Program-made: the position numbers and the translations under genes
Notes under the pieces: generated by a model
Database searches by the model: none
Told to the model about the DNA's origin: nothing
The model's input: the letters and a program-made list of their open reading frames with translations, nothing else
Source: an uncultured Collinsella sp.
GTDB taxonomy: Bacteria; Actinomycetota; Coriobacteriia; Coriobacteriales; Coriobacteriaceae
Direction of reading: 5' to 3'
Assembly: GCA_900556415.1 (NCBI GenBank)
Contig: USOU01000004.1
Location: 1 to 64,000 of the forward strand
DNA length: 64,000 nt
Part shown: one piece after another, positions 27,427 to 35,997 of the stretch
How the letters are laid out: the number at the start of each line of letters is the position of its first letter
Position numbering within the stretch: the stretch's first letter is position 1

Positions 27427-27747
27427 AAAGAACGTCTCCCCTCAACCAAAGCCGAGACGGCTACAAATAACAGCGGAAAGCCAAGTACCCAGCCCATCCG
27501 CAATAACATTTCAACAAGAACAAATATACCCAAAACCAAAGAAAGAGCCGCAATAAAAGCAGCTCCCTCTCAACAAAGACTATCAGCGAAGACGCCCCTC
27601 CCTGGCCCGACGGCACCCGGGCGAGACAAGCAGCATCAACGTAGTCCCCGGGGCGCCCGCCTATATCGTCCCGCGCGCAGTTTCGCAGCGCAGCGAGAAT
27701 GTTTGAGCACGGGATGATATAGGCGGGCGCCCCGGGGACGGACAAAC
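27427..27747. other. Gap between def and fmt
   Basis: Holds a 96-bp long inverted repeat at 27644-27739. The part nearest fmt can be read as a short hydrophobic peptide without a start site, so I did not call it a gene. Confidence 0.5.
27644..27739. repeat. Long inverted repeat with 30-bp arms
   Basis: Arms 27644-27673 and 27710-27739 match at 29 of 30 positions (starting GTCCCCGGGGCGCCCGCC). The 36-bp interior contains the sub-repeat GCGCAGTTTCGCAGCGCAGC. It is non-coding and lies just after the def stop. Confidence 0.85.
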
Positions 27748-28284
27748 CTACTCTGTCTCGCCCGGTCGAGCGCCACGGGCCAGGGCGTCCTGGTACTCCT
27801 TGACGGCCTTGAGCCTCTGCATGGGCTTCAGTCGCTCGAACATGGTATTGCCGTGCAGGTGATCAATCTCGTGCTGCAGGCACACACAGAACAGGTCGCC
27901 CGAGGCCTCGTAACGAATCAGGTTGGCATCCAGGTCGTATGCCTCGACGACGACATGGTCGGGACGCTCGATCTCGCAGCTAATGCCGGGGATGGACAGG
28001 CAGCCCTCGCTGAACGGCACCAGATGGTCGCTTTGCTCAACAATGACGGGATTGATGAGCACGTACGGATCGTAGTCGTTCTTGTCGCTGTAGTCGCAGT
28101 CGATGGTGACGAGCTGAATGAGCTCGCCGATCTGCGGAGCAGCCAGGCCGCAACCGCCGTTCTCGAACATCATCTTCTTCATCTTCTCGGCAAGCGCCTC
28201 GATCGCCGGGGTGATTTCCTCGATGACGGCACACTCCTGACGCAGGCGAGGGTCAGGGGACAGTACGATTCCGTTGGCTTCCAT
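27748..28284 (-). CDS. def: Peptide deformylase
   Basis: A 178-residue metalloenzyme removing the N-formyl group from nascent proteins. All three motifs are visible: GGCGLAAPQIG (motif 1), EGCLSIPG with the metal-binding Cys (motif 2), and QHEIDHLHG with both His ligands and the catalytic Glu (motif 3). ATG at 28284 is preferred because AAAGGA lies six bases upstream; an in-frame ATG at 28290 is possible. It follows priA by 18 bases, so priA-def are co-transcribed. Confidence 0.95.
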   Translation of the reverse strand: MEANGIVLSPDPRLRQECAVIEEITPAIEALAEKMKKMMFENGGCGLAAPQIGELIQLVTIDCDYSDKNDYDPYVLINPVIVEQSDHLVPFSEGCLSIPGISCEIERPDHVVVEAYDLDANLIRYEASGDLFCVCLQHEIDHLHGNTMFERLKPMQRLKAVKEYQDALARGARPGETE

Positions 28285-28302
28285 GGCCATCCTTTCGGTT
28301 TG

Positions 28303-30756
28303 TTACATCAAATCATAGGCGTCGACGTCAACGCTCACGCTCACGCCGCGCATGGAGCCCGCCTCTTTGAGGCAGGCGTCGATATCATCAGAGACATGGT
28401 ACCCTACCGGCGACTTCACAAGCAGATGGAAGCGGTAACGGTCCTTGGCTCTCTCGATTACACACGAAGCCGGGCCCAGCACCTGCGGCACGGCGCTCCC
28501 CGCCCGCAAAAAGTCGGGCGCGGCGGAGTGCCAGCGGCGCTTGAGGAGCTTTGCGATGCGCCCGATATAATCCTGCGCATCGTCGCGGCTTGCCGACCAC
28601 ACCAAAATGTTGACCAGGCGCACGAACGGCGGGTACAGCGCGTCGCGACGCTGATACAGGTCGTAGTCGGTAAAGATCGAGCGATCGTGCTCGGCGACGG
28701 CGCGGATGACCGGGTCCTCGGGCAGATAGGTCTGGATGATGACCTCGCCGGGGCGATCGCCGCGACCGGCACGGCCCGCAACCTGCTCCAGCAGATCGTA
28801 GGCGCGCTCTCCTGCTCTAAAATCGGGCAGCTTGAGCGCAAAGTCGGCATTGACCACACCCACGAGCGTGACCTCGGGAAAGTCGAGGCCCTTGGCGATC
28901 ATCTGGGTGCCCAGCAGCACCGCGCAATCGGCAACATCGAACTGCTCGAGCAGCTTTTTGTGCGCGTCCTTGCCACGCGTGGAATCGGCGTCCATGCGTA
29001 TGATGGCAACGTCGTCGGGCAGCATCTGATGCAGTGCGTCCTCAATCTGCTGCGTACCCAGGCCCATTTTTGCCAGGTAGCGGCTGCCACACTTGGGACA
29101 GCGACTCGTGGGCGCCGGATAGGGTTGCACGCGCCAGGACGATCCGCAGGTGTGGCACTGCAGCGTGTGCGTGCGCTCGTGGTACGTGAGCGCGGTGGAG
29201 CAGTGGTTGCACGTGGGGACACATCCGCACTCGCGGCACATCAGGAAGGGCGCAAAGCCACGACGGTTGTGCAGCAACACGGCCTTTTCGCGGCGCTCGA
29301 CCACACGCTCCAGGCCTTCCATCAGCGGTTTAGAGAACATGGAGCGACTGCCGTGTGCGAACTCGCGGCGCAGGTCGGCAATGCGAACCGTTGGCAGCAC
29401 GGCGTGTCCCGGGCGTTCGGGCATCTCGACGCGCGTCCACGTGACGCCGCTGTACGTGCCGCGGCGGCAGCGGTCGAGCGCTTCGGCAGAAGGCGTGGCC
29501 GAGCCCAGCACGAGTGGGCAGCGATAGCGACGCGCCATCTCGGCCGCCACCTCGCGCGCGTGGTAGCGCGGGCTGGAGCCCTGCTTGTAGCTGGTCTCAT
29601 GTTCCTCATCGATAATGATGAGCCCAAGGTCGCTGAGCGGACAAAAGAGCGCCGAGCGGGCGCCCACGACCACGCGGGCCGCACCGCTGGCAACCATATC
29701 CCACTGGTCCAGGCGCTCGCCGGCCGAAAGACGCGAATGGAACACGGCGACCGTCTCGCCAAAGCGCGAGCGGAAGCGGCCGACGGTCTGGGCCGTCAGC
29801 GAAATCTCGGGCACGAGCACGCAGGCCGAGCGACCGGCCGCGAGCACGCGCTCGATAGCGGAGAGGTAGACCTCGGTTTTGCCGGAGCCCGTAACACCGT
29901 CCACGAGCACCACGTCACCGTGTGCATCCAGGCGAGCGCGCTCAATCTGCGCGAGCGCCTGCTGCTGGCCGTCCGTAAGTGCGACCGGCGCTTTGCCGCT
30001 CGCGGAGGACAGCGTAGTCTGCTCGCTGCAACCGCGCCAGGCACGGCGCTCCTCCACCACCACGACACCGCGTTTTTCGAGCGCCTTGATGGTCGCCGAC
30101 ATGTTGTTGTAGAGCAGGTTGAGATCGCGCGTCGTGACCGGTCCGCACTGGAGCGCCTCGATGAGCTGGCGCTGGCGAACGGCGGTCTTGGGCGGTGTAT
30201 AGTCGAAACCCTCGGGTGTGAGCATGACCCAGCGGTTTTGAATAGGCTTGACGGCAGGACGCTCAACCGACCATGCACCGTCATCGCCCTTGACCACGCG
30301 CGGGCTGCCGCCCGGAGGCAAAAACAGGCGCAGGCACTCGGAAAGCGTCGCGACGTACTCGCGGCTCATCCATCGCGCGATGCGGGCAGCCTCGACGGTA
30401 AAGAGCGGTTTGCTGAGGATGGCTTCGACGGGCTTGATGCGCGAAGGGTCAAGGGCGTTGTTGCCTTGCAGGTCGCCCAACTCGGGCGCAATGTCGACGA
30501 TGTAGCCTGCGGCGGCACGGTTACCAAAGTGGACCAGGACCGTCGATCCGACCTGGGCCTCGTTGGCAAGGGACTCGGGAATGCCGTAAGCAAACGGTTC
30601 GGACAGCGCACGGGTGGGGATGTCGAGAACTACGCTCGTATAGGCGGCAATGGGCTCAGGTGCAGGCTCGGACTCGGCCGGGGCAGCAGCGGATGCATGC
30701 GCCGCCGAAGTCTCCTCAGGTTCCGGCGAACCAAACAGCGAAAGTTGCTCGGCCAT
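28303..30756 (-). CDS. priA: Primosomal replication protein N' (helicase)
   Basis: An 817-residue superfamily 2 helicase that restarts collapsed replication forks. Walker A is VTGSGKTEVY. DEEHETSYKQ is the DEEH-type motif II, and SATPS motif III. A zinc-binding insert carries paired cysteines (CRECGCVPTCNHC, then CHTCG and CPKCG). A C-terminal helicase lobe has LLEQVAGRAGRGDRPGEV. The N-terminal ~60 residues are an Ala/Glu/Pro-rich extension after MAEQLSLFG. The start at 30756 has GGAGG upstream; the longer frame runs through a terminator and into gltX and was rejected. Confidence 0.94.
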   Translation of the reverse strand: MAEQLSLFGSPEPEETSAAHASAAAPAESEPAPEPIAAYTSVVLDIPTRALSEPFAYGIPESLANEAQVGSTVLVHFGNRAAAGYIVDIAPELGDLQGNNALDPSRIKPVEAILSKPLFTVEAARIARWMSREYVATLSECLRLFLPPGGSPRVVKGDDGAWSVERPAVKPIQNRWVMLTPEGFDYTPPKTAVRQRQLIEALQCGPVTTRDLNLLYNNMSATIKALEKRGVVVVEERRAWRGCSEQTTLSSASGKAPVALTDGQQQALAQIERARLDAHGDVVLVDGVTGSGKTEVYLSAIERVLAAGRSACVLVPEISLTAQTVGRFRSRFGETVAVFHSRLSAGERLDQWDMVASGAARVVVGARSALFCPLSDLGLIIIDEEHETSYKQGSSPRYHAREVAAEMARRYRCPLVLGSATPSAEALDRCRRGTYSGVTWTRVEMPERPGHAVLPTVRIADLRREFAHGSRSMFSKPLMEGLERVVERREKAVLLHNRRGFAPFLMCRECGCVPTCNHCSTALTYHERTHTLQCHTCGSSWRVQPYPAPTSRCPKCGSRYLAKMGLGTQQIEDALHQMLPDDVAIIRMDADSTRGKDAHKKLLEQFDVADCAVLLGTQMIAKGLDFPEVTLVGVVNADFALKLPDFRAGERAYDLLEQVAGRAGRGDRPGEVIIQTYLPEDPVIRAVAEHDRSIFTDYDLYQRRDALYPPFVRLVNILVWSASRDDAQDYIGRIAKLLKRRWHSAAPDFLRAGSAVPQVLGPASCVIERAKDRYRFHLLVKSPVGYHVSDDIDACLKEAGSMRGVSVSVDVDAYDLM

Positions 30757-30785
30757 GGCCCCAGCACCTCCAATCCCATACACAT

Positions 30786-30822
30786 ACAGAAACAAGAGCC
30801 CCGCTCGGGGTGAACGGGGCTC
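30786..30822 (-). terminator. Terminator of gltX
   Basis: Minus-strand stem GAGCCCCG / CGGGGCTC followed by TTGTTTCTG, between gltX and priA. Read-through to priA is possible. Confidence 0.7.
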
Positions 30823-30845
30823 GGATACATACGTTTGCGCAGCGA

Positions 30846-32321
30846 TTACAGCGCCATCGTGCGGGCGCGGTCGATGCGCGCCAGGCAGTCGTCGCGGCCG
30901 ACGAGCGCCATGGTCTCGCCCAGCGGAGGGCTCACCATGTTGCCGCAAACGGCGACGCGAACGGCCTGGAACACCACGCGCTTCTTGAGGTCCATCTGCT
31001 CGGGGAGCGGCTCAAGCGCAGCGTCGATGTTCGCGGCTGTCCACTCGGTAACACCCTCGAGCGCGGCCTTGGCGGCGTCCAGAATGGCACCCATGCCCTC
31101 CTTGGCCAGGCCCTTGTTGACGGACTTCTCGTCATACTCGAGCGTCTCGGCCGTGGCGAAGATGGGGGCGGCGACGGTCACGGCATCGGCCGGCATCTTG
31201 GTGCGCGGCTTGACGATGGCGGCAAGCGCGTCAATCCAGTCCTCACCGTACTCGACATTGCCCTCGATAAGGCCCGCCTCGTGCAGCTCGGGGACCATGA
31301 TCTCGTCGGCAAACTGGGCATCGGACATGCCATTGATGTACTCGGCATTGACCCAGTCGAGCTTCTTGGGGTCGAAGGTCGCGGGGTTCTTGGAGATGCG
31401 GTCGAGCGAGAACTTGCTGGCCAGGACGTCGCGCGGGATGATCGTGGTCTCGCCGTCGAGCGACCAGCCGAGCAGCGCAAGGTAGTTGACGAAGGCATCG
31501 GGAAGGTAGCCGGCGTCGCGGTACTCCTCCACCGAGGTGGCGCCGTGGCGCTTGGAGAGCTTCTTGCCGTCGGCGCCCAGGATCATGGAGATGTGGGCGA
31601 ACGTGGGCACGGGCGCGCCGAGGGCCTCGTAGACCATGACCTGGCGCGGGGTGTTGGACAGGTGATCGTCGCCGCGAATGACGTGGGTAATCTTCATCAT
31701 GGCGTCGTCGACGACGGTCGCGAAGTTGTACGTGGGCGTGCCGTCGGAGCGGAAGATGACAAAGTCATCGAGCTCCTTGGCATCGAAGGTCACCTCGCCG
31801 TGAACGGCGTCGTGGATGACGACGTCGCCGCGGTCCTCGGGCACCTTGATGCGCAGGACGTAGGACTCGCCGGCCTCGATGCGGCGACGGGCCTCCTCGG
31901 GATCAAGATCGCGGCAACGACGCTGATAGCCCTGGAAGGGGTCCTTGCGCTCCTGCGCGGCCTTACGGTCGGCATCGAGCTGCTCCTTGGTGCAGAAGCA
32001 GGGATAGGCCTTGCCCTCGTCCCAAAGCTTCTGGGCGGCCTGCTTGTACAGGTCCAGGCGCTCGGTCTGGGCGTAGGGGCCATAGTCGCCGCCCACCTCG
32101 GGACCCTCGTCCCAGTCCAGGCCAAGCCAACGCATGGCGCGAAGAATGATCTGCGTGTTCTCGTCGGTGGAGCGGGTGGGGTCGGTGTCGTCGATGCGCA
32201 GGATGAACGTACCGCCGTTTGAGCGGGCAAAAGCCCAGTTATAGATAGCGGTGCGGGCGCCGCCGATGTGCAGCTTGCCCGTCGGTGAGGGTGCAAAGCG
32301 GACGCGAACGTCTGATGCCAT
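30846..32321 (-). CDS. gltX: Glutamate--tRNA ligase
   Basis: A 491-residue class I aminoacyl-tRNA synthetase charging tRNA-Glu. FAPSPTGKLHIGGARTA holds the HIGH-equivalent motif near residue 15, and KLSKRHGATS holds the KMSKS-equivalent. A Cys-containing segment (YPCFCTKEQL) and a C-terminal anticodon-binding domain complete it. ATG at 32321 follows GAGGAGATATCC; the longer frame to 32411 is not supported. Two identical tRNA-Glu genes occur at 45.4 kb. Confidence 0.95.
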   Translation of the reverse strand: MASDVRVRFAPSPTGKLHIGGARTAIYNWAFARSNGGTFILRIDDTDPTRSTDENTQIILRAMRWLGLDWDEGPEVGGDYGPYAQTERLDLYKQAAQKLWDEGKAYPCFCTKEQLDADRKAAQERKDPFQGYQRRCRDLDPEEARRRIEAGESYVLRIKVPEDRGDVVIHDAVHGEVTFDAKELDDFVIFRSDGTPTYNFATVVDDAMMKITHVIRGDDHLSNTPRQVMVYEALGAPVPTFAHISMILGADGKKLSKRHGATSVEEYRDAGYLPDAFVNYLALLGWSLDGETTIIPRDVLASKFSLDRISKNPATFDPKKLDWVNAEYINGMSDAQFADEIMVPELHEAGLIEGNVEYGEDWIDALAAIVKPRTKMPADAVTVAAPIFATAETLEYDEKSVNKGLAKEGMGAILDAAKAALEGVTEWTAANIDAALEPLPEQMDLKKRVVFQAVRVAVCGNMVSPPLGETMALVGRDDCLARIDRARTMAL

Positions 32322-32401
32322 GGATATCTCCTCGATTGCAGGATGGATGTCTAACCGCACCAGTATAAAGCAACAATGCGACCTCCGCACAAAGGGCATC
32401 G

Positions 32402-32491
32402 ACCCACTCATTGGGGACAGACATAAATGACTAGTCGTTGGGCGTTCTTAGCTTAAGGCTGGTCATTTAAGTCTGTCCCCAATGAGTAGGT
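32402..32491. repeat. Long inverted repeat with 33-nt arms between gltX and metK
   Basis: The left arm (32402-32434, core CTCATTGGGGACAGAC) is the inverse of 32459-32491 with about three mismatches. The interior is 24 bp. It sits between divergent genes and so is not simply a terminator. Confidence 0.85.
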
Positions 32492-32597
32492 GCGGAAAGG
32501 GTGTGAATGTTGGATTTACGCGCTATGATGTGCCCTTGCATACAGAGCCCGGCGGAATGGTAACGGTCGCCGGGACACGTTATTCGAAAGGACAATC

Positions 32598-33878
32598 ATG
32601 TCAGAAGAGCTTCGTTCCATCCCTCCCCAACACGGAACGTTCGTGTTTACGTCGGAATCAGTGACCGAGGGTCATCCCGATAAGATCGCCGACCAGATCA
32701 GCGACGCCGTACTCGACGCAATTCTCGCCAAAGAAATAGAGCTCCAGGAGCAGGGCTATATTGCGCCCAACGGCGTGCCCGCCAACGTGGAGAACGTCCG
32801 TTGCGCCTGCGAGACCCTCGTGACCACCGGCACCGTCATCGTTGCCGGCGAGATCCGCACCCAGGCCTACGTCGACGTGCAGGAGATCGCCCGCGGCGTT
32901 ATCCGCCGCATCGGCTACAACCGCGCCAAGTTCGGTTTTGACTGCGATACCTGCGGCGTCATGAGCCTCATTCACGAGCAGTCCCCCGACATCGCCCAGG
33001 GCGTCGACGAGTCGTTTGAGACCCAGACCGGCGCCACCACCGACCCGATCGACCTGATCGGCGCCGGCGACCAGGGCATGATGTTCGGCTACGCCTCCAA
33101 CGAGACCAAGACTCTCATGCCCATGCCGCACTACCTTGCCAGCCGCCTGGCCGAGCGCCTGGCAGCCGTGCGCCACGACGGCACCCTCGCCTACCTGCGC
33201 CCCGACGGCAAGACCCAGGTCACCGTGCGCTACGAGGAAGGCAAGCCCATCGAGGTCACGACCATCGTCATCTCCACGCAGCACGCCGCCGAGATCGAGG
33301 ACATGGGCAAGATCAAGGCCGACCTGATCGAGCACGTCATTACGCCGGTTATGGCTGCCGAGAACATGCCGTGGGACAACGCCGACATCTACGTGAACCC
33401 CACTGGACGCTTTGTCGTTGGCGGCCCCATGGGCGACACGGGCCTGACCGGCCGCAAGATCATCGTCGACACCTACGGCGGCTACGGCCGTCACGGCGGC
33501 GGCGCCTTTAGCGGCAAGGACTGCACCAAGGTCGACCGCTCTGCCGCGTATGCCGCGCGCTGGGTCGCCAAAAACGTGGTCGCCGCCGGCCTGGCCGATC
33601 GCTGCGAAGTCGAGCTGGCCTACGCTATCGGCGTGTCAAAGCCGCTGTCGATCATGGTCGACACCTTTGGCACCGCGCATGTCGCCGAGGACAAGATCGT
33701 CGAGGCCGTCGAGAAGACCTTCGACCTGCGCCCGGGCGCCATCATCCGCGACCTGGACCTGCGTCGCCCCATCTACGAAAAGACGGCAGCCTACGGCCAC
33801 TTCGGCCGCGAGGACGCCGACTTCACCTGGGAAAAGACCGACCGCGTAGAAGAACTCAAAGCAGCCTGCGGTCTGTAA
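32598..33878 (+). CDS. metK: S-adenosylmethionine synthase
   Basis: A 426-residue enzyme forming SAM from ATP and methionine. [20 protein letters not shown] is at the N-terminus, [17 protein letters not shown] carries the signature around the P-loop hexapeptide, and [19 protein letters not shown] the second signature near residue 300. AAAGGACAATC precedes ATG. I looked for a SAM riboswitch upstream and saw none; the ~105 bases between the inverted repeat and the gene contain only a possible TATGAT -10 box and a small hairpin. Confidence 0.96.
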   Translation: MSEELRSIPPQHGTFVFTSESVTEGHPDKIADQISDAVLDAILAKEIELQEQGYIAPNGVPANVENVRCACETLVTTGTVIVAGEIRTQAYVDVQEIARGVIRRIGYNRAKFGFDCDTCGVMSLIHEQSPDIAQGVDESFETQTGATTDPIDLIGAGDQGMMFGYASNETKTLMPMPHYLASRLAERLAAVRHDGTLAYLRPDGKTQVTVRYEEGKPIEVTTIVISTQHAAEIEDMGKIKADLIEHVITPVMAAENMPWDNADIYVNPTGRFVVGGPMGDTGLTGRKIIVDTYGGYGRHGGGAFSGKDCTKVDRSAAYAARWVAKNVVAAGLADRCEVELAYAIGVSKPLSIMVDTFGTAHVAEDKIVEAVEKTFDLRPGAIIRDLDLRRPIYEKTAAYGHFGREDADFTWEKTDRVEELKAACGL

Positions 33879-33918
33879 GCTAGCGACAAAAGCTGCAGCC
33901 AAATAGAAACGCGCCAAA

Positions 33919-33955
33919 AAGAGGTGCCGGACCAACCGGTACCTCTTTTTTATTT
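33919..33955 (+). terminator. Terminator of metK
   Basis: GAGGTGCCGG / CCGGTACCTC hairpin followed by six T and flanked by A-runs upstream, so it could act in both directions. Confidence 0.9.
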
Positions 33956-34048
33956 ACCGGTGGTGAAGATGAGCCGACCTGGGACATGGAATAGGTCACC
34001 AGCCGATGAATTTTGCAGCAGAGCGACTCCAACCATGTATCCTAAGTT

Positions 34049-34164
34049 CCGAGGGCTTTAGTATTTGGTCGATCGCGAGTTCCGCACGAGCCGGAGAGCA
34101 CTTAATGTGCTCTCCGCGCGAGCCAGGACTGTCCGAGCAGGCGACCAAATACTAAAGCCCTCGG
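34049..34164. repeat. Family B element copy 1: conserved core inside 23-bp inverted repeat
   Basis: Perfect 23-bp outer arms (34049-34071 and 34142-34164; start CCGAGGGCTTTAGTATTTGG) enclose a 70-bp core. The core's centre is an inverted repeat GGAGAGCAC / GTGCTCTCC around TTAAT. The core, but not the arms, is shared in inverse orientation with 51596-51724. Confidence 0.85.
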
Positions 34165-34191
34165 GACGACGAGCCACGTAAAGGAGCAGCC

Positions 34192-35799
34192 ATGGCAGGC
34201 AAGCCACAAACACTAGCTACGACCTCGGCATTCGAGATCTTGGGCCCCGTCATGGTCGGCCCCAGCTCATCGCACACCGCCGGCGCCCTGCGCTGCGCCC
34301 AGGTTGCCGCCAGCCTGCTGGAAGGCCGCATCACCAAGGTCACCTTTGGCCTGTGGAACTCCTTCGCGCACACCTACCGCGGCCACGGCACCGACCGCGC
34401 GCTCGTCGCGGGCATTCTGGGCCTCGACACCGACGACGAAAACATCAAGCAGGCCTTCGACCTCGCACGCGAGCAGGGCCTCGAATATCACTTTGACATT
34501 ATGGGCGACGACGCGTCCATCCACCCCAACACCGTGGACATCGACATGCAAGACGATATGGGCGCCACGGCACAGGTCCGCGGCGAAAGCCTTGGCGGAG
34601 GCAAGATGCGCATCAGCCGCATCAACGGCGTCGGCGTCGACATCTCGGGCATGTATTCCACATTGTTTGTGGCGCACCAGGACGTTCCCGGCGTGCTCGC
34701 CGCGCTCACGAACCTGCTTGCCTACGCCCACGTCAACATCGCCTTCTGCCGCACCTACCGTACCGAGGTGGGCGGCCAGGCCTACTCCGTGTTTGAAACC
34801 GATGGCACACCCGACGACACCGTCGTCCCCTTGCTGCGCAAGCTCGACAATGTCGATTACGCCACCTTCATTGAGCTTCCCGGTTCGGCCTCATCGCTCT
34901 CCCCCGGCGTCTCGGCTAAGGAAATCTTCGACGACGGCGAGCAGCTGCTTGACGCCTGCGACGAACTGGGCCTCAACATCGGCGCCGTCATGGCCGTGCG
35001 CGAGGCACGCCTGACCGGCGAGCAACACGCCGTCGCTTCAATGCGCCGCGTGCTCGAAGTCATGAAAGACGAGACCACGGCCCCCATCGCCAATCCGCAG
35101 CGATCGCTCGGCGGCCTCATTGGCGGCGAGGCCAAGCTTGTCGACGCCACCGGCCACAACGGCCTGAGCTCAAGCTTAATGGGCGCCGTCCAGACCGAAG
35201 CCGTAGCACGCGCCATGGCCGTGCTCGAGCGCTCCGCCACCATGGGCGTGATCGTCGCCGCCCCCACGGCAGGCTCCGCGGGCGTCGTCCCCGGCTGCGT
35301 GCTGGCGCTGGCCGACCACCTGCAGCTCGATGACGAGCAGGTCATGGACGCTCTCTACTGCGCCGCCGCCATCGGCCTCAACCTCACAACGAGCGCCTGC
35401 GTCGCCGGCGCCGAGGGCGGATGCCAAGCCGAGGTGGGAAGTGCAGCCGCCATGGCCGCCGCCGCATTGGTGCAGATGCTTGGAGGCACGCCCGAGCAGG
35501 CACTCGACGCCAGCTCCATCGCCCTGAGCAACCTGCTGGGCCTGGTCTGCGACCCGGTGGGCGGCCTCGTGGAGGTGCCGTGCCAAAACCGCAATGCTAT
35601 CGGCGTCGCCGCGGCATTTAGCTCGGCACAGCTTGCACTTGCCGGCATCAAGAGCCTGGTCCCGTTTGACCAAATGGCGCACGTCATGCTCTCCGTTGGC
35701 CACGCGCTGCCGGCCACCCTGCGCGAGACGGCAAAAGGCGGCATCGCACAGGCCCCGGCTGCGCTTTCGGCCTGTGCCAGGTGCGGCGCGTGCGGGTAG
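34192..35799 (+). CDS. sdaA: L-serine ammonia-lyase, iron-sulfur type, single chain
   Basis: A 535-residue enzyme deaminating L-serine to pyruvate with a [4Fe-4S] cluster. The N-terminal beta domain begins ..EILGPVMVGPSSSHTAGALR.. An ACT-like segment follows near 165-235. The C-terminal alpha domain has TGHNGLSSSLMGAVQTEAVA, AAPTAGSAGVVPG, the glycine-rich CVAGAEGGCQAEVG, and NLLGLVCDPVGGLVEVPC with cluster cysteines. The chain ends in a CARCGACG-type tail. In many Firmicutes alpha and beta are separate genes, while here they are fused as in E. coli. Ribosome binding site AAAGGAGCAGCC. Confidence 0.94.
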   Translation: MAGKPQTLATTSAFEILGPVMVGPSSSHTAGALRCAQVAASLLEGRITKVTFGLWNSFAHTYRGHGTDRALVAGILGLDTDDENIKQAFDLAREQGLEYHFDIMGDDASIHPNTVDIDMQDDMGATAQVRGESLGGGKMRISRINGVGVDISGMYSTLFVAHQDVPGVLAALTNLLAYAHVNIAFCRTYRTEVGGQAYSVFETDGTPDDTVVPLLRKLDNVDYATFIELPGSASSLSPGVSAKEIFDDGEQLLDACDELGLNIGAVMAVREARLTGEQHAVASMRRVLEVMKDETTAPIANPQRSLGGLIGGEAKLVDATGHNGLSSSLMGAVQTEAVARAMAVLERSATMGVIVAAPTAGSAGVVPGCVLALADHLQLDDEQVMDALYCAAAIGLNLTTSACVAGAEGGCQAEVGSAAAMAAAALVQMLGGTPEQALDASSIALSNLLGLVCDPVGGLVEVPCQNRNAIGVAAAFSSAQLALAGIKSLVPFDQMAHVMLSVGHALPATLRETAKGGIAQAPAALSACARCGACG

Positions 35800-35934
35800 A
35801 CGACCCGACTCCCAAGCGACCTAGTGGGACGAACGCTTATGCATGGAATTGCCCCAGGTGAAGTTGTTCCACCGGCTGTCGTGAACTTCCTTTAGCTGCT
35901 ACTGTTTCCATACCACAATCAACAGGCTAATCGC

Positions 35935-35940
35935 TATAAT
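35935..35940 (+). promoter_or_regulatory. -10 box candidate for L,D-transpeptidase gene
   Basis: A consensus TATAAT 58 bases before the start codon. No good -35 hexamer is visible at the proper distance, so support is limited. Confidence 0.4.
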
Positions 35941-35997
35941 GCAAGCCCAGATAAAATACGATGAGCCGCAAGGCGAAATTCGAAGGATATGCAGACG

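Larger units (their letters stand above)
33879..34191. other. Gap between metK and the serine ammonia-lyase
   Basis: Contains the metK terminator and a 116-bp family B inverted-repeat element. No coding region. Confidence 0.6.

Noticed and set aside
27461..27745. Possible small hydrophobic peptide between def and fmt
   Set aside because: It overlaps the long inverted repeat, has no ribosome binding site, and an alternative hydrophobic frame there also lacks a start.
27853..30813. 986-codon plus-strand open frame
   Set aside because: Antisense shadow of def and priA, produced by GC-rich codon bias; no domain or ribosome binding site.
32492..32597. SAM riboswitch upstream of metK
   Set aside because: Too short and without the expected conserved helices; only a small hairpin and a possible -10 box are visible.
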